Source: Ga0077527 sp964531455 (lineage in GTDB: Bacteria; Pseudomonadota; Gammaproteobacteria; Burkholderiales; SG8-41). Taken from it: a stretch of DNA of 64,000 nucleotides. Location of the stretch: the NCBI GenBank assembly GCA_964531455.1, contig CAZHFZ010000010.1:1-64000 (forward strand). The letters are read 5' to 3'. This document shows, in pieces, positions 16,270 to 23,870 of this stretch. The stretch's first letter is position 1. Every line of letters starts with the position of its first letter. The position numbers and the translations under genes were made by a program. The notes beneath the pieces are model-generated. The model had not been told where the DNA came from. It was given only the letters and a program-made list of their open reading frames with translations, and ran no database searches.

Positions 16270-17448
16270 TTATTTGAACAACAGCCGCAGCGAATCCCAG
16301 GCGCGACCGAAGATGCCGGCGACCGGAACGGCTTCAAGTGCGAATACCGGCAACTCACGATACGGTTTGCCGTCGATTTCCAGTTTGAGTGTTGCCACTC
16401 GCTGGCCGGGCGAGACCGGTGCGAGCAGCGGCTGCACGCTTTCGACAGTGGCCTTGATTTTGTCGCTCTGGCCTTTGGGCAGCGCCACGAAGAGATCGCT
16501 GGTGAAGCCGGCTTTGAGCATGTCCGTAGAGCCTTTCCAGACACGCAGTTGCGTCACGGGCTGGTTCCGCGAATACAGTTTCACGCTGTCGAAGAACTGG
16601 AACCCCCAGTTCAACAGTTTCTGGCTTTCCGTGGCGCGGGCGCTTTCGGATGCGGTGCCCAGCACTACTGACACCAGCCGGCGGTCGCCGCGGCGAGCCG
16701 AGGTGATCAGGCAGTAGCCGGCGTTTTCGGTGTAGCCGGTCTTGACGCCGTCGACTGTGGGGTCGAGCCACAGCAGCCGGTTGCGGTTGGCTTGGGTGAT
16801 GTTGTTGTAGCGGTATTCTCTTTGTGAATACAGAGCGTAATGTTCCGGAAAATCGCGGATCAGCGCGACCACCAGCAGGGAGAGATCCTGGGCAGTGGAA
16901 TACAGATTGGGACCGGTGAGGCCCGTGGCGTTGGTGAAGTTGGTGTTGACCATGCCCAGACGTTTGGCTTCGCGGTTCATCATCTGCGCGAAAACCTCTT
17001 CGCTGCCGCCAATGGCCTCGGCCAGCGCGACACTGGCATCGTTGCCGGACTGGATGATCATGCCGCGCAGAAGGTCTTCGACGATGACAGGCCTGTTCGG
17101 TTCGATGAACATGCGCGAGCCCTCGGCTTTCCATGCGCGGGTCGAAACCGGAATTACCTGATCGGGTTTCAGCGATTTCTGCTTCAGCGCGCTGAAAGTC
17201 AGATAGGCGGTCATCAGCTTGGTCAGCGATGCCGGTTCGAAGCGTTCGTTGGCATTATGGCTGGCGAGTACCTGTCCGCTGTTGAAATCGAGCAGCAGCC
17301 AAGCGCGTGCCTCGACGGAGGGGGCGGTGGGCGGCGCGAGCTGGGCTGTGGCGGAGAAAGCCAGGAAGCACCCGATCAGGGCGGCGAAGAAACGGGTGGT
17401 TGATCGGCAGAACAAGCGGGAGAATAAGTGGGGCACGGAGCGTTCCAT
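16270..17448 (-). CDS. dacC: D-alanyl-D-alanine carboxypeptidase (PBP5/6 family)
   Basis: Trims the terminal D-alanine of peptidoglycan stem peptides in the periplasm. The 392-residue product has a signal peptide ending near FSATAQ, the serine-acyl motif SLTK (S74-K77), the SGN triad in IIQSGNDAS, KTG in DGVKTGYTE and a C-terminal PBP5-type beta domain ending in an amphipathic anchor (GRAWDSLRLLFK). The open frame reaches 17487, but a TATAAT on the same strand at 17470-17465 lies inside that extension, so ATG 17448 is preferred. It begins an operon with dat and ybeD. Confidence 0.93.
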   Translation of the reverse strand: MERSVPHLFSRLFCRSTTRFFAALIGCFLAFSATAQLAPPTAPSVEARAWLLLDFNSGQVLASHNANERFEPASLTKLMTAYLTFSALKQKSLKPDQVIPVSTRAWKAEGSRMFIEPNRPVIVEDLLRGMIIQSGNDASVALAEAIGGSEEVFAQMMNREAKRLGMVNTNFTNATGLTGPNLYSTAQDLSLLVVALIRDFPEHYALYSQREYRYNNITQANRNRLLWLDPTVDGVKTGYTENAGYCLITSARRGDRRLVSVVLGTASESARATESQKLLNWGFQFFDSVKLYSRNQPVTQLRVWKGSTDMLKAGFTSDLFVALPKGQSDKIKATVESVQPLLAPVSPGQRVATLKLEIDGKPYRELPVFALEAVPVAGIFGRAWDSLRLLFK

Positions 17449-17464
17449 TCGCGGAAAAGGTCGG

Positions 17465-17470
17465 ATTATA
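17465..17470 (-). promoter_or_regulatory. dacC: Candidate dacC -10 hexamer
   Basis: Minus-strand TATAAT 16 bases before the preferred dacC ATG, which would give a leader of about 10 bases. No good -35 was found at the right spacing. Confidence 0.35.
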
Positions 17471-17535
17471 GCCAAGGGTGCGTGCATCCCGGCTTCAGGA
17501 AGTGACCGGGCGCAGCCTGCGGAGTTCCCACGCCC

Positions 17536-17715
17536 CTAATCGCCGTCGCGATAACGTCTCAATGCTGTGCGCAGGAAATCAAACTGTGTGCTGACACGGC
17601 GGCAGCGCACGCAAATTGCGAGATGCGCACGCAGGCGCAAGCGCTCGACCAATCCGAGCGGCCGGTCTTGCGATTGCGATAGCAGCATCGATGACTGCTT
17701 GCAGGATGGGATCAT
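17536..17715 (-). CDS. Small zinc-finger anti-sigma factor (ZAS type)
   Basis: 59-residue protein beginning MIPSCKQSSMLLSQ and carrying the signature H31-x3-C35-x2-C38 (HLAICVRCRR). This is the H-x3-C-x2-C zinc motif of zf-HC2/ZAS anti-sigma factors. It lacks a transmembrane segment, so it would act as a soluble redox- or zinc-sensitive inhibitor of the adjacent sigma factor. It overlaps the sigma gene stop by ATGA, the classic sigma/anti-sigma arrangement. Its short length makes it easy to miss. A similar pair in Neisseria (an ECF sigma with MseR) responds to oxidative stress, which is a suggestive analogy only. Confidence 0.8.
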   Translation of the reverse strand: MIPSCKQSSMLLSQSQDRPLGLVERLRLRAHLAICVRCRRVSTQFDFLRTALRRYRDGD

Positions 17716-18296
17716 GGCTGTTGTCCGTCAAACCAGGTCATTTCCAGGCATTCACGCAGCATCAACCGCGCACGATGCAGCATGACCCAGCAGTTGGTCG
17801 TGGTGATGTCCAGTTCCTGACAGATTTCATCGGTGGTCATTTCCATCACCTCACGCATCGTAAACACCTTTGCAGTGCGGGCGGGCAGTCGTTGCAGGCA
17901 CAGCTCGAATGCCGACCAGAAGCGGCTGTTTTCGAAGGCTTTTGCCGGACTGCCCCACTGGGCGGGAAACTCGCGCCAGTGACCATCCTCCACAAAAAGC
18001 GCATCGACAGCGTCGGCTTCGGAACGGTCATCATCGGCGCTGACAAGGGGCTGTTCGCGGCCACTGCGCCGCAGGTGGTCGATGATCTTGTGTTTGAGTA
18101 TCCCGGTGAGCCAGGTACGCAACGACGAGCGACCGGAGAAACGTTCACGGCCTTCCAGCGCGGCGAGCAAGGTTTCCTGGACGGCATCTTCCGCCTGCGC
18201 CGGATTGCGCAACTGCAACAGCGCGTAACGCAGCAGATAAGCGCGTTCCTGTTCGATGGCGGCCGGCTGGGCAGCTGGAATTTTGTCAGAAGGCAA
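17712..18296 (-). CDS. ECF-type RNA polymerase sigma factor
   Basis: 194-residue sigma-70 family factor with only regions 2 and 4. Region 2 is seen as LRNPAQAEDAVQETLLAALEG and SLRTWLTGILKHKIIDHLRR. Region 4 is seen as LPARTAKVFTMREVMEMTTDEICQELDITTTN followed by VMLHRARLMLRECLE. It directs polymerase to stress promoters and is probably inhibited by the overlapping zinc-finger protein. The upstream region has TTCGCA-N17-near TATAAG on the minus strand, a possible housekeeping promoter. Target genes cannot be told from this window; it is divergent from hsp20. Confidence 0.9.
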   Translation of the reverse strand: MPSDKIPAAQPAAIEQERAYLLRYALLQLRNPAQAEDAVQETLLAALEGRERFSGRSSLRTWLTGILKHKIIDHLRRSGREQPLVSADDDRSEADAVDALFVEDGHWREFPAQWGSPAKAFENSRFWSAFELCLQRLPARTAKVFTMREVMEMTTDEICQELDITTTNCWVMLHRARLMLRECLEMTWFDGQQP

Positions 18297-18364
18297 ATAA
18301 AACCTTTAAAAACAATTACTTATAATTTAAATGTCCGTGCATGCGAACCGCAGTCGTCGCAGCC

Positions 18365-18393
18365 CTTGAAATGCTGTTTGCACCACCCATATT
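18365..18393 (+). promoter_or_regulatory. Sigma-32-like heat-shock promoter of hsp20
   Basis: CTTGAAA (18365-18371), a 14-base spacer and CCCATATT (18386-18393) match the RpoH consensus CTTGAAA-N11-16-CCCATnT very closely. Transcription would start near 18400, giving a leader of about 38 bases before the small heat-shock protein ATG. Confidence 0.75.
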
Positions 18394-18437
18394 CCTTGCA
18401 ACGGCGCAGGGCGCCACATTTATTCAAGGAGAACATC

Positions 18438-18866
18438 ATGGCGAATGTAACCCGCTTTAATCCGTTTGACGATTCGTTCGATGAACTGCTGCGTGGCTTT
18501 TTTGTGCGGCCGATGGCATTTGAAGGCACGCCCCAGGCGGCGCAACCGATCCGCATCGATGTCCGTGAAGACGAGAACGCCTATACGGTGCATGCCGAGA
18601 TTCCCGGCGTGAAAAAGGAAGACATCCACGTCACCATCGACAACGAGCAAGTCGCGATCAGTGCCGAGACCCGCAGCGAGCGGGAGGTCAAGGATGGCGA
18701 GCGCGTGCTGCGCGCCGAGCGCCACTACGGCAAGGTCTATCGCGCATTCACATTGGCCCAGGCGGTCGATGAAGAGAAGTCGGCGGCACGCTATAACGAC
18801 GGCGTGCTGGAACTGACGCTGCCGAAAAAGACGGCTGCCGCAAGCAAGCGTCTGACCATCAACTAA
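18438..18866 (+). CDS. Hsp20/alpha-crystallin small heat-shock protein
   Basis: 142-residue ATP-independent holdase that binds unfolding proteins. The N terminus (MANVTRFNPFDDSFDELLRGFF) is followed by an alpha-crystallin domain (about 37-130) with IRIDVREDENAYTVHAEIPG, VKKEDIHVTIDNEQV and the conserved DGVLELTLPKK. A strong AAGGAGA at 18426-18432 precedes the ATG. An open frame continues far upstream, but it runs opposite the sigma gene and has no Hsp20 content. The sigma-32-like promoter upstream and the strong terminator downstream mark it as a single-gene transcript. Confidence 0.93.
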   Translation: MANVTRFNPFDDSFDELLRGFFVRPMAFEGTPQAAQPIRIDVREDENAYTVHAEIPGVKKEDIHVTIDNEQVAISAETRSEREVKDGERVLRAERHYGKVYRAFTLAQAVDEEKSAARYNDGVLELTLPKKTAAASKRLTIN

Positions 18867-18918
18867 CCGGCGATCCGGAAAGCGGCACGCCCGGCACCCA
18901 CCCCCGGCGTTCGCCGCA

Positions 18919-18953
18919 GGGAGGCAGGTCGAAAGACCTGCCTCCCTTTTTTT
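18919..18953 (+). terminator. Rho-independent terminator after hsp20
   Basis: Perfect 12-bp stem GGGAGGCAGGTC / GACCTGCCTCCC around a GAAA tetraloop, followed by seven T. A textbook intrinsic terminator separating hsp20 from argB. Confidence 0.93.
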
Positions 18954-19020
18954 GGCTCAGGTAGAATGAGTGAACCCTCACATTTTCGCACCCAGTCACC
19001 GACCTTTACGATTACGCGCC

Positions 19021-19908
19021 ATGCCACTTTCCGCCTCTACCGCAGCCAGCAAAGCCAAAACTCTCGCCGAAGCATTGCCGTACATCCAGCGGTTTCACGG
19101 CAAGACCATCGTTGTCAAATACGGCGGCAACGCAATGACCGATCCCGCGCTGAAGGAAGGTTTCGCGCGCGACGTGGTGTTGCTGAAAGTGGTGGGCATG
19201 AATCCGGTGATCGTTCATGGCGGCGGGCCGCAGATTGATGACCTGCTCAAACGCGTCGGCAAGAAGGGTGAATTCATCCAGGGCATGCGGGTTACCGATG
19301 CCGAGACCATGGATGTGGTCGAAATGGTGCTCGGCGGGCAGGTCAACAAGGAAATCGTCAACCTGATCAATCGCTGCGGCGGGAAGGCGGTCGGGTTGAC
19401 CGGCAAGGATGGCGGCCTCATCCGCGCGCGCAAGATGAAAGTGCGCGGCGCTCCCGGAAGTGACGAACTGGTCGACATTGGCCAGGTCGGCGAAGTTGAA
19501 AGCATTGATCCGGCCATCGTCAATCTGTTGCACACCCAGGATTTCATCCCGGTCATCGCGCCGGTGGGCGTCGGCGCCAACGGTGAGTCATACAACATCA
19601 ATGCCGATCTGGTGGCCGGCAAGGTCGCCGAAATCCTCAAGGCGGAAAAGCTGATCGTGCTGACCAACACTGCGGGCGTACTCGACAAGGACGGCAATCT
19701 GCTGACCGGACTCACCGCACGCAAGGTTGATGAACTGTTCGCTGATGGCACCATCCACGGCGGCATGCTGCCGAAGATCGGTTCGGCGCTGGAGGCAGTC
19801 AAAAACGGCGTCAATACCTGCCACATCATCGATGGCCGGGTCGAACACGCGCTGCTGCTCGAGATTCTCACCGACGAAGGCGTCGGTACCCTGATCAAGC
19901 GCCGCTGA
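19021..19908 (+). CDS. argB: N-acetylglutamate kinase
   Basis: Second step of arginine synthesis, phosphorylating N-acetyl-L-glutamate. The 295-residue product has the amino-acid-kinase signatures IVVKYGGNAM, VIVHGGGPQI, KAVGLTGKDGGL, NINADLVAGKVAEIL and GGMLPKIGSALEAV. An in-frame start at 18970 would add 17 residues that do not fit the family, so the ATG at 19021 is used. It is followed after 16 bp by a HAD phosphatase gene and then slmA, a common betaproteobacterial order. Confidence 0.95.
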   Translation: MPLSASTAASKAKTLAEALPYIQRFHGKTIVVKYGGNAMTDPALKEGFARDVVLLKVVGMNPVIVHGGGPQIDDLLKRVGKKGEFIQGMRVTDAETMDVVEMVLGGQVNKEIVNLINRCGGKAVGLTGKDGGLIRARKMKVRGAPGSDELVDIGQVGEVESIDPAIVNLLHTQDFIPVIAPVGVGANGESYNINADLVAGKVAEILKAEKLIVLTNTAGVLDKDGNLLTGLTARKVDELFADGTIHGGMLPKIGSALEAVKNGVNTCHIIDGRVEHALLLEILTDEGVGTLIKRR

Positions 19909-19924
19909 CCGGGCCGGAGTGGGC

Positions 19925-20569
19925 ATGAGCAGCAATGTGGCGTGGATTTTCGACCTCGACAACACGCTGCACAACGCAACGCCGCATATCTTTCCGCACA
20001 TCAACCGGGCGATGACTGCCTACCTGCAGCAGCATTTGCAACTGGATGAGGCCGCTGCCGGCGCGCTGCGCAAAGACTACTGGCTGCGTTACGGTGCCAC
20101 CCTGCTCGGCCTGATCAAGCATCACAAAACCGATCCGGCACATTTCCTCTGGCACACCCACCAGTTTCCCGATTTGAAGCGCATGGTCGTGCCGGAGCCG
20201 CAATTGCGTCACGTATTGCAGCGCCTGCGCGGCCGCAAGTATGTGTTTTCCAATGCGCCCGTCCACTACGCCCGGGCGGTGTTGAGTGTGCTCGGAATCA
20301 GCGACCTGTTCGAAACGGTGTTTTCGATTGAAACCGCGCGCTTCCGCCCGAAACCCGATGCCTACGGTTTCCTGCGTTTGTGCCGTGCTCATCACCTGCG
20401 GCCGCGGCGCTGTATCATGGTCGAAGACTCGCTGGAGAACCTGCGTACCGCAAAACGGCTGGGGATGAAGACCGTATGGGTGTCGCAGGCGGAGCGGGCG
20501 CCCGGCTATGTCGACAGGCGCATTACCGGAATTACCGATCTTTCCATTCACGCAGCATCACTGTACTGA
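19925..20569 (+). CDS. HAD-family pyrimidine 5'-nucleotidase
   Basis: 214-residue haloacid-dehalogenase phosphatase. Motif I is FDLDNTLH, motif II lies in YVFSNAPVHYA, and motifs III/IV are in FRPKPDAYGF and IMVEDSLENLRTAKRLGMKTVWV. The sequence resembles the Sdt1/YjjG-like pyrimidine 5'-nucleotidase branch, which removes phosphate from UMP or CMP and from damaged nucleotides. GTG 19919 is an alternative start, but CCGGAG spacing supports ATG 19925. It sits between argB and slmA, all on the same strand. Confidence 0.85.
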   Translation: MSSNVAWIFDLDNTLHNATPHIFPHINRAMTAYLQQHLQLDEAAAGALRKDYWLRYGATLLGLIKHHKTDPAHFLWHTHQFPDLKRMVVPEPQLRHVLQRLRGRKYVFSNAPVHYARAVLSVLGISDLFETVFSIETARFRPKPDAYGFLRLCRAHHLRPRRCIMVEDSLENLRTAKRLGMKTVWVSQAERAPGYVDRRITGITDLSIHAASLY

Positions 20570-20576
20570 GGACGGC

Positions 20577-21161
20577 ATGGCACGTAGCGGAGAACGCAAG
20601 ACCCAGATTCTGCAAACGCTTGCCCAGATGCTTGAAGGCCCTGCGGCCGAGCGCATCACCACTGCGGCGCTTGCGGCGCGCATCGGTGTTTCGGAAGCGG
20701 CGCTTTACCGCCATTTCAAGGGCAAGGCCGACATGTTTGCCGGTCTGATCGACTTTGTCGAAGACACGCTTTTTACGCTGATCAACAGAATCACCAGCGA
20801 CGAGCAGAGCGGGCTGCGCCAGGCGGAAGCGATCATTGGCATGCTGCTGGGTTTTTCGCAAAAGAACCGCGGCATGACGAGGGTGTTGATCGGCGACGCG
20901 CTGGTCACCGAGGATGATGCTCTGCAGGCGCGAATCAACCAGATACACGACCGGCTTGAGGCTGCACTGAAGCAGGCGTTGCGTTTTGCCGCGACCCGCG
21001 GCGAAATTGCTGCTGACGTCGATCCGGCGGCACAGGCCAATCTATTGATGAGTTTTGTTGCCGGCCGCTGGCATCAGTATGCCAAAAGCGGATTCCGTCG
21101 CGATCCGGTGGAGTATTGGCAGCAGCAATGGAAGCAGTTAACCGCGGGCATAATCATCTAG
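20577..21161 (+). CDS. slmA: Nucleoid occlusion factor SlmA (TetR family)
   Basis: DNA-bound inhibitor of FtsZ ring assembly over the nucleoid. The 194-residue product has an N-terminal helix-turn-helix (TTAALAARIGVSEAALYRHF) and KGKADMFAGLIDFVEDTLF, then a TetR-like all-helical domain ending GFRRDPVEYWQQQW, characteristic of SlmA. GAGGA lies just before ATG 20577. The linkage argB-HAD-slmA is conserved among betaproteobacteria and supports SlmA over a generic TetR. Confidence 0.88.
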   Translation: MARSGERKTQILQTLAQMLEGPAAERITTAALAARIGVSEAALYRHFKGKADMFAGLIDFVEDTLFTLINRITSDEQSGLRQAEAIIGMLLGFSQKNRGMTRVLIGDALVTEDDALQARINQIHDRLEAALKQALRFAATRGEIAADVDPAAQANLLMSFVAGRWHQYAKSGFRRDPVEYWQQQWKQLTAGIII

Positions 21162-21189
21162 CCGCTCAATTTGTAACGGAGATCCATTC

Positions 21190-21534
21190 ATGTCACAGAT
21201 CACTACACAGCAACTGGCGCAATTGATGCTCGGCATCGCCCGATCGCAGCTTGCGGTGGTCGATTCCATTGAAAACATGAAGGCGGGATTCAAATTCACC
21301 CATGTGCGGCCAACGCTGGAAACCGCGTCGCGCATCCGCTCCAATCATGCTGAAACGCTGGCGGATTTTCCGGCACGGCTTTTGTTGCAGATGCTGGGTC
21401 GCAACGCTCCCGATTTGGAGCGTGTTGCCCGTGAACTTGAACACCTGATCAGCGGAGAGAGCACGACGCCCTCGCGCGAGGCGTTGGCGGAAGAAACGGC
21501 ACCACGGGCGCCGGATTCCCTGGATATGACCTGA
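21190..21534 (+). CDS. Unrecognised small cytoplasmic protein
   Basis: 114-residue protein without a family I recognise. It has a good ribosome-binding site (CGGAG near 21178) 28 bp after slmA, no signal peptide and no membrane segment. The first 90 residues look helical (MSQITTQQLAQLMLGIARSQ, ARLLLQMLGRNAPDLERVAR) and the C-terminal 25 are polar and probably disordered. Position suggests co-transcription with slmA; no function can be inferred. Confidence 0.65.
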   Translation: MSQITTQQLAQLMLGIARSQLAVVDSIENMKAGFKFTHVRPTLETASRIRSNHAETLADFPARLLLQMLGRNAPDLERVARELEHLISGESTTPSREALAEETAPRAPDSLDMT

Positions 21535-21561
21535 TTTTTGCGGGGGCGTGAAAGTGCGTGT

Positions 21562-22311
21562 TTATCGCCCGCTGCACACCGCACAGTCCGGATCGCGCTG
21601 AAGTTTTACGGTCCGGACATCCATCGTCAGCGCATCAAGCAGCAGTAGCCGTCCGCTCAAGGATTCTCCGGCGCCCGACAGCAGTTTCAGTGTTTCGGCG
21701 GCTTGCATTGCGCCGATGACGCCGACCACCGGGGCAAATACCCCCATGACCGCGCAGCGCATCTCTTCAGTTTCCCCTTCTTCCGGAAACAGGCAGGCAT
21801 AGCAGGGTGACTGCGCGCTGCGCAGATCGAACACGGCAAGCTGACCGTCGAAACGGATGCCGGCGCCCGATACCAGTGGTTTGCGCGCGGCGACGCAGGC
21901 GCGGTTGACCGCATGACGTGTCGCGAAATTGTCGCTGCCATCGAGCACGATGTCTGCTGTGGCAACCAGTTGTGCAAGTCGTGTGCCGTCGACGCGCTCG
22001 CCGACCGTCTTGATGCTGACCCGGGGATTGATTGCTTTCAGGGTATCCCGGGCTGATTCGACCTTGGGCCGGCCGACTGCTGCTTCACGGTGCACGATTT
22101 GCCGCTGCAGATTGGTCAGGTCCACCACATCGCCGTCGCAAATGGTCAGCGTACCGACACCCGCCGATGCGAGATACAGCGCGGCCGGCGATCCGAGTCC
22201 GCCGGCACCGATCATCAGCACATGCGCGTCGAGCAGTCGCTGTTGGCCTTCAATGCCGATTTCTGGCAGCAGGATGTGGCGGCTGTAGCGCAGCAGTTGT
22301 TCGTCGTCCAT
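21562..22311 (-). CDS. moeB: MoeB/ThiF/HesA-type E1-like adenylyltransferase
   Basis: Activates the C-terminal glycine of a small sulfur-carrier protein (MoaD or ThiS) as acyl-adenylate. The 249 residues equal E. coli MoeB in length. Features: LLRYSRHILLPEIG at the N terminus, nucleotide loop IGAGGLGSP, NLQRQI, DGSDNFATRHAVN, and paired zinc cysteines CYAC and CAVC. No rhodanese domain is fused. MoeB and ThiF cannot be separated by sequence reading alone and no moa or thi genes are adjacent; in many betaproteobacteria this gene lies next to ctpA, as here. Confidence 0.88.
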   Translation of the reverse strand: MDDEQLLRYSRHILLPEIGIEGQQRLLDAHVLMIGAGGLGSPAALYLASAGVGTLTICDGDVVDLTNLQRQIVHREAAVGRPKVESARDTLKAINPRVSIKTVGERVDGTRLAQLVATADIVLDGSDNFATRHAVNRACVAARKPLVSGAGIRFDGQLAVFDLRSAQSPCYACLFPEEGETEEMRCAVMGVFAPVVGVIGAMQAAETLKLLSGAGESLSGRLLLLDALTMDVRTVKLQRDPDCAVCSGR

Positions 22312-22347
22312 GACGCCAGTCTCGTATTTTTGCGCGGCTGAAACAAC

Positions 22348-22370
22348 AACGCCCGGCGTTGCCGGGCGTT
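22348..22370 (-). terminator. Hairpin between ctpA and moeB
   Basis: Perfect 10-bp inverted repeat AACGCCCGGC / GCCGGGCGTT with a 3-base loop. Read in the direction of transcription (minus strand) it is followed by GTTGTTTC, a poor U-tract. It lies 19 bp after the ctpA stop and 37 bp before moeB, so it may terminate or attenuate read-through. Confidence 0.6.
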
Positions 22371-22388
22371 GGGCCGCAAAATCGGTAC

Positions 22389-23834
22389 TCAGTTGGGTTT
22401 TGAGATGCCGCGGCTCTTCAGGAATGCAACAGCCTGGTTCAGTTCGTAGTCGTCAGGTGAAACAATTTCACCGGCTTCGCGCAGTGCGCGTAACTTCTCG
22501 CGTTCTTTTTCCCGGTCCTTCTCATCCGGTTCCTTCGGCCGCGCTGCCGGTGTGAATTTGTATTTCTCCGCTGCGCGTGCTGCGGCAACGGCCTTGTCCT
22601 CGGGTTTTTCCGTGGTCGCGGCTTCACCAAGGTGCTTGGTCAGGTCGGCCTCGCGCAGTTTTAACGTGCGGTCGGTTGCGCCGTCATCCAGCGGAATATC
22701 CGGCGTGATGCCCTTGGCCTGGATTGAACGGCCTTTGGGCGTGTAATAACGCGCGGTGGTGAGCTTGATCGCGGTGTTGTTCCCCAGCGGCAGGATGGTC
22801 TGCACGGAACCTTTACCGAATGTCTGCTGGCCCATCACTACTGCGCGGTTATGGTCCTGCAACGCGCCTGCGACGATTTCCGAAGCGGAAGCCGAACCGC
22901 CGTTCACCAGCACAACCATCGGCACGGTCTTGGCCTCGGGAGGCAGGCGTTTGAGGAAGTCTTCCTTGTTGCGGCCGCGCAGATAATGTTCCGGTGTCGC
23001 GTTGAGCTTCATCTTGGCTTCCTCGGTGCGGCCGTCGGTGTAGACCACCAACGCGTCTTTTGGCAGGAACGCTGCCGAGACCGCTACAGCACCATTGAGA
23101 AGGCCGCCGGGATCGTTGCGCAGGTCGAGGATCAGGCCTTTCATCGGGCCCTGGTTTTCCTTGAACATGCGCTCAATGGAACGCGCCATCGTGTCGCCGG
23201 TATGTTCCTGGAACTGCGAGACACGCACATAGGCATATCCCGGCTCCAGCAGTTTCGATTTGACGCTCTGGATTTTGATCACGGCACGGGTCAGCGTGAT
23301 CACCAGCGGTTTGGTTTCCCCCTTGCGCACGATGGTGAGCACGATGGGCGTGTTGGGCTTGCCGCGCATGCGTTTCACGGCGTCGTTCAGCGTCATGCCT
23401 TTGACCGAGGTGTCGTCGAGTTTGACGATCAGGTCGCCGGCCTTGATTCCGGCGCGTGAAGCGGGTGAATCGTCAATTGGCGAGACCACGCGAACGAAGC
23501 CGTCTTCCATGCCGACTTCGATGCCAAGGCCGCCAAATTCGCCCTGGGTGCCGACCTGCATTTCCTTGAAGGCTTCCTGGTCAAGATAGGCCGAGTGCGG
23601 ATCGAGTCTGGTGAGCATGCCGTTGATCGCCTCGGTGATCAGTTTTTTGTCCTCGACAGGCTCGACATAATCACTTTTGACGCGACCGAAGACTTCGGTG
23701 AACGCGCGCAACTCTTCGATAGGCAGCGGTCCGGTAGCACCGCGCTGGGCGATCGCGGAGAAATTGAGGCTGATTGCCACGCCGATGACCACGCCACCAA
23801 CGACTAGCCCTAACTGCTTGATTTTGCTGCGCAT
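22389..23834 (-). CDS. ctpA: Carboxy-terminal processing protease (S41)
   Basis: Periplasmic serine-lysine protease that trims C termini of envelope proteins. The 481-residue product has an N-terminal signal or anchor, a PDZ domain (about 95-165: GGLGIEVGMEDGFVRVVSPI, PASRAGIKAGDLIVKLD), and the S41 core with LILDLRNDPGGLL, the catalytic serine in VNGGSASASEIVAG and the lysine in TFGKGSVQT. The C-terminal 90 residues are charged and Ala/Glu/Lys-rich. It sits in the gpmI-envC-ctpA gene order seen in many proteobacteria, linking it to peptidoglycan hydrolase control. Confidence 0.94.
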   Translation of the reverse strand: MRSKIKQLGLVVGGVVIGVAISLNFSAIAQRGATGPLPIEELRAFTEVFGRVKSDYVEPVEDKKLITEAINGMLTRLDPHSAYLDQEAFKEMQVGTQGEFGGLGIEVGMEDGFVRVVSPIDDSPASRAGIKAGDLIVKLDDTSVKGMTLNDAVKRMRGKPNTPIVLTIVRKGETKPLVITLTRAVIKIQSVKSKLLEPGYAYVRVSQFQEHTGDTMARSIERMFKENQGPMKGLILDLRNDPGGLLNGAVAVSAAFLPKDALVVYTDGRTEEAKMKLNATPEHYLRGRNKEDFLKRLPPEAKTVPMVVLVNGGSASASEIVAGALQDHNRAVVMGQQTFGKGSVQTILPLGNNTAIKLTTARYYTPKGRSIQAKGITPDIPLDDGATDRTLKLREADLTKHLGEAATTEKPEDKAVAAARAAEKYKFTPAARPKEPDEKDREKEREKLRALREAGEIVSPDDYELNQAVAFLKSRGISKPN

Positions 23835-23870
23835 TTAAACTCCTGCCGAGGTCGGCAACTGATGTGACTG

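Noticed and set aside
17616..18437. Long N-terminal extension in frame with hsp20
   Set aside because: It runs opposite the sigma-factor gene and across the sigma-32-like promoter; the Hsp20 domain and strong ribosome site begin at 18438.
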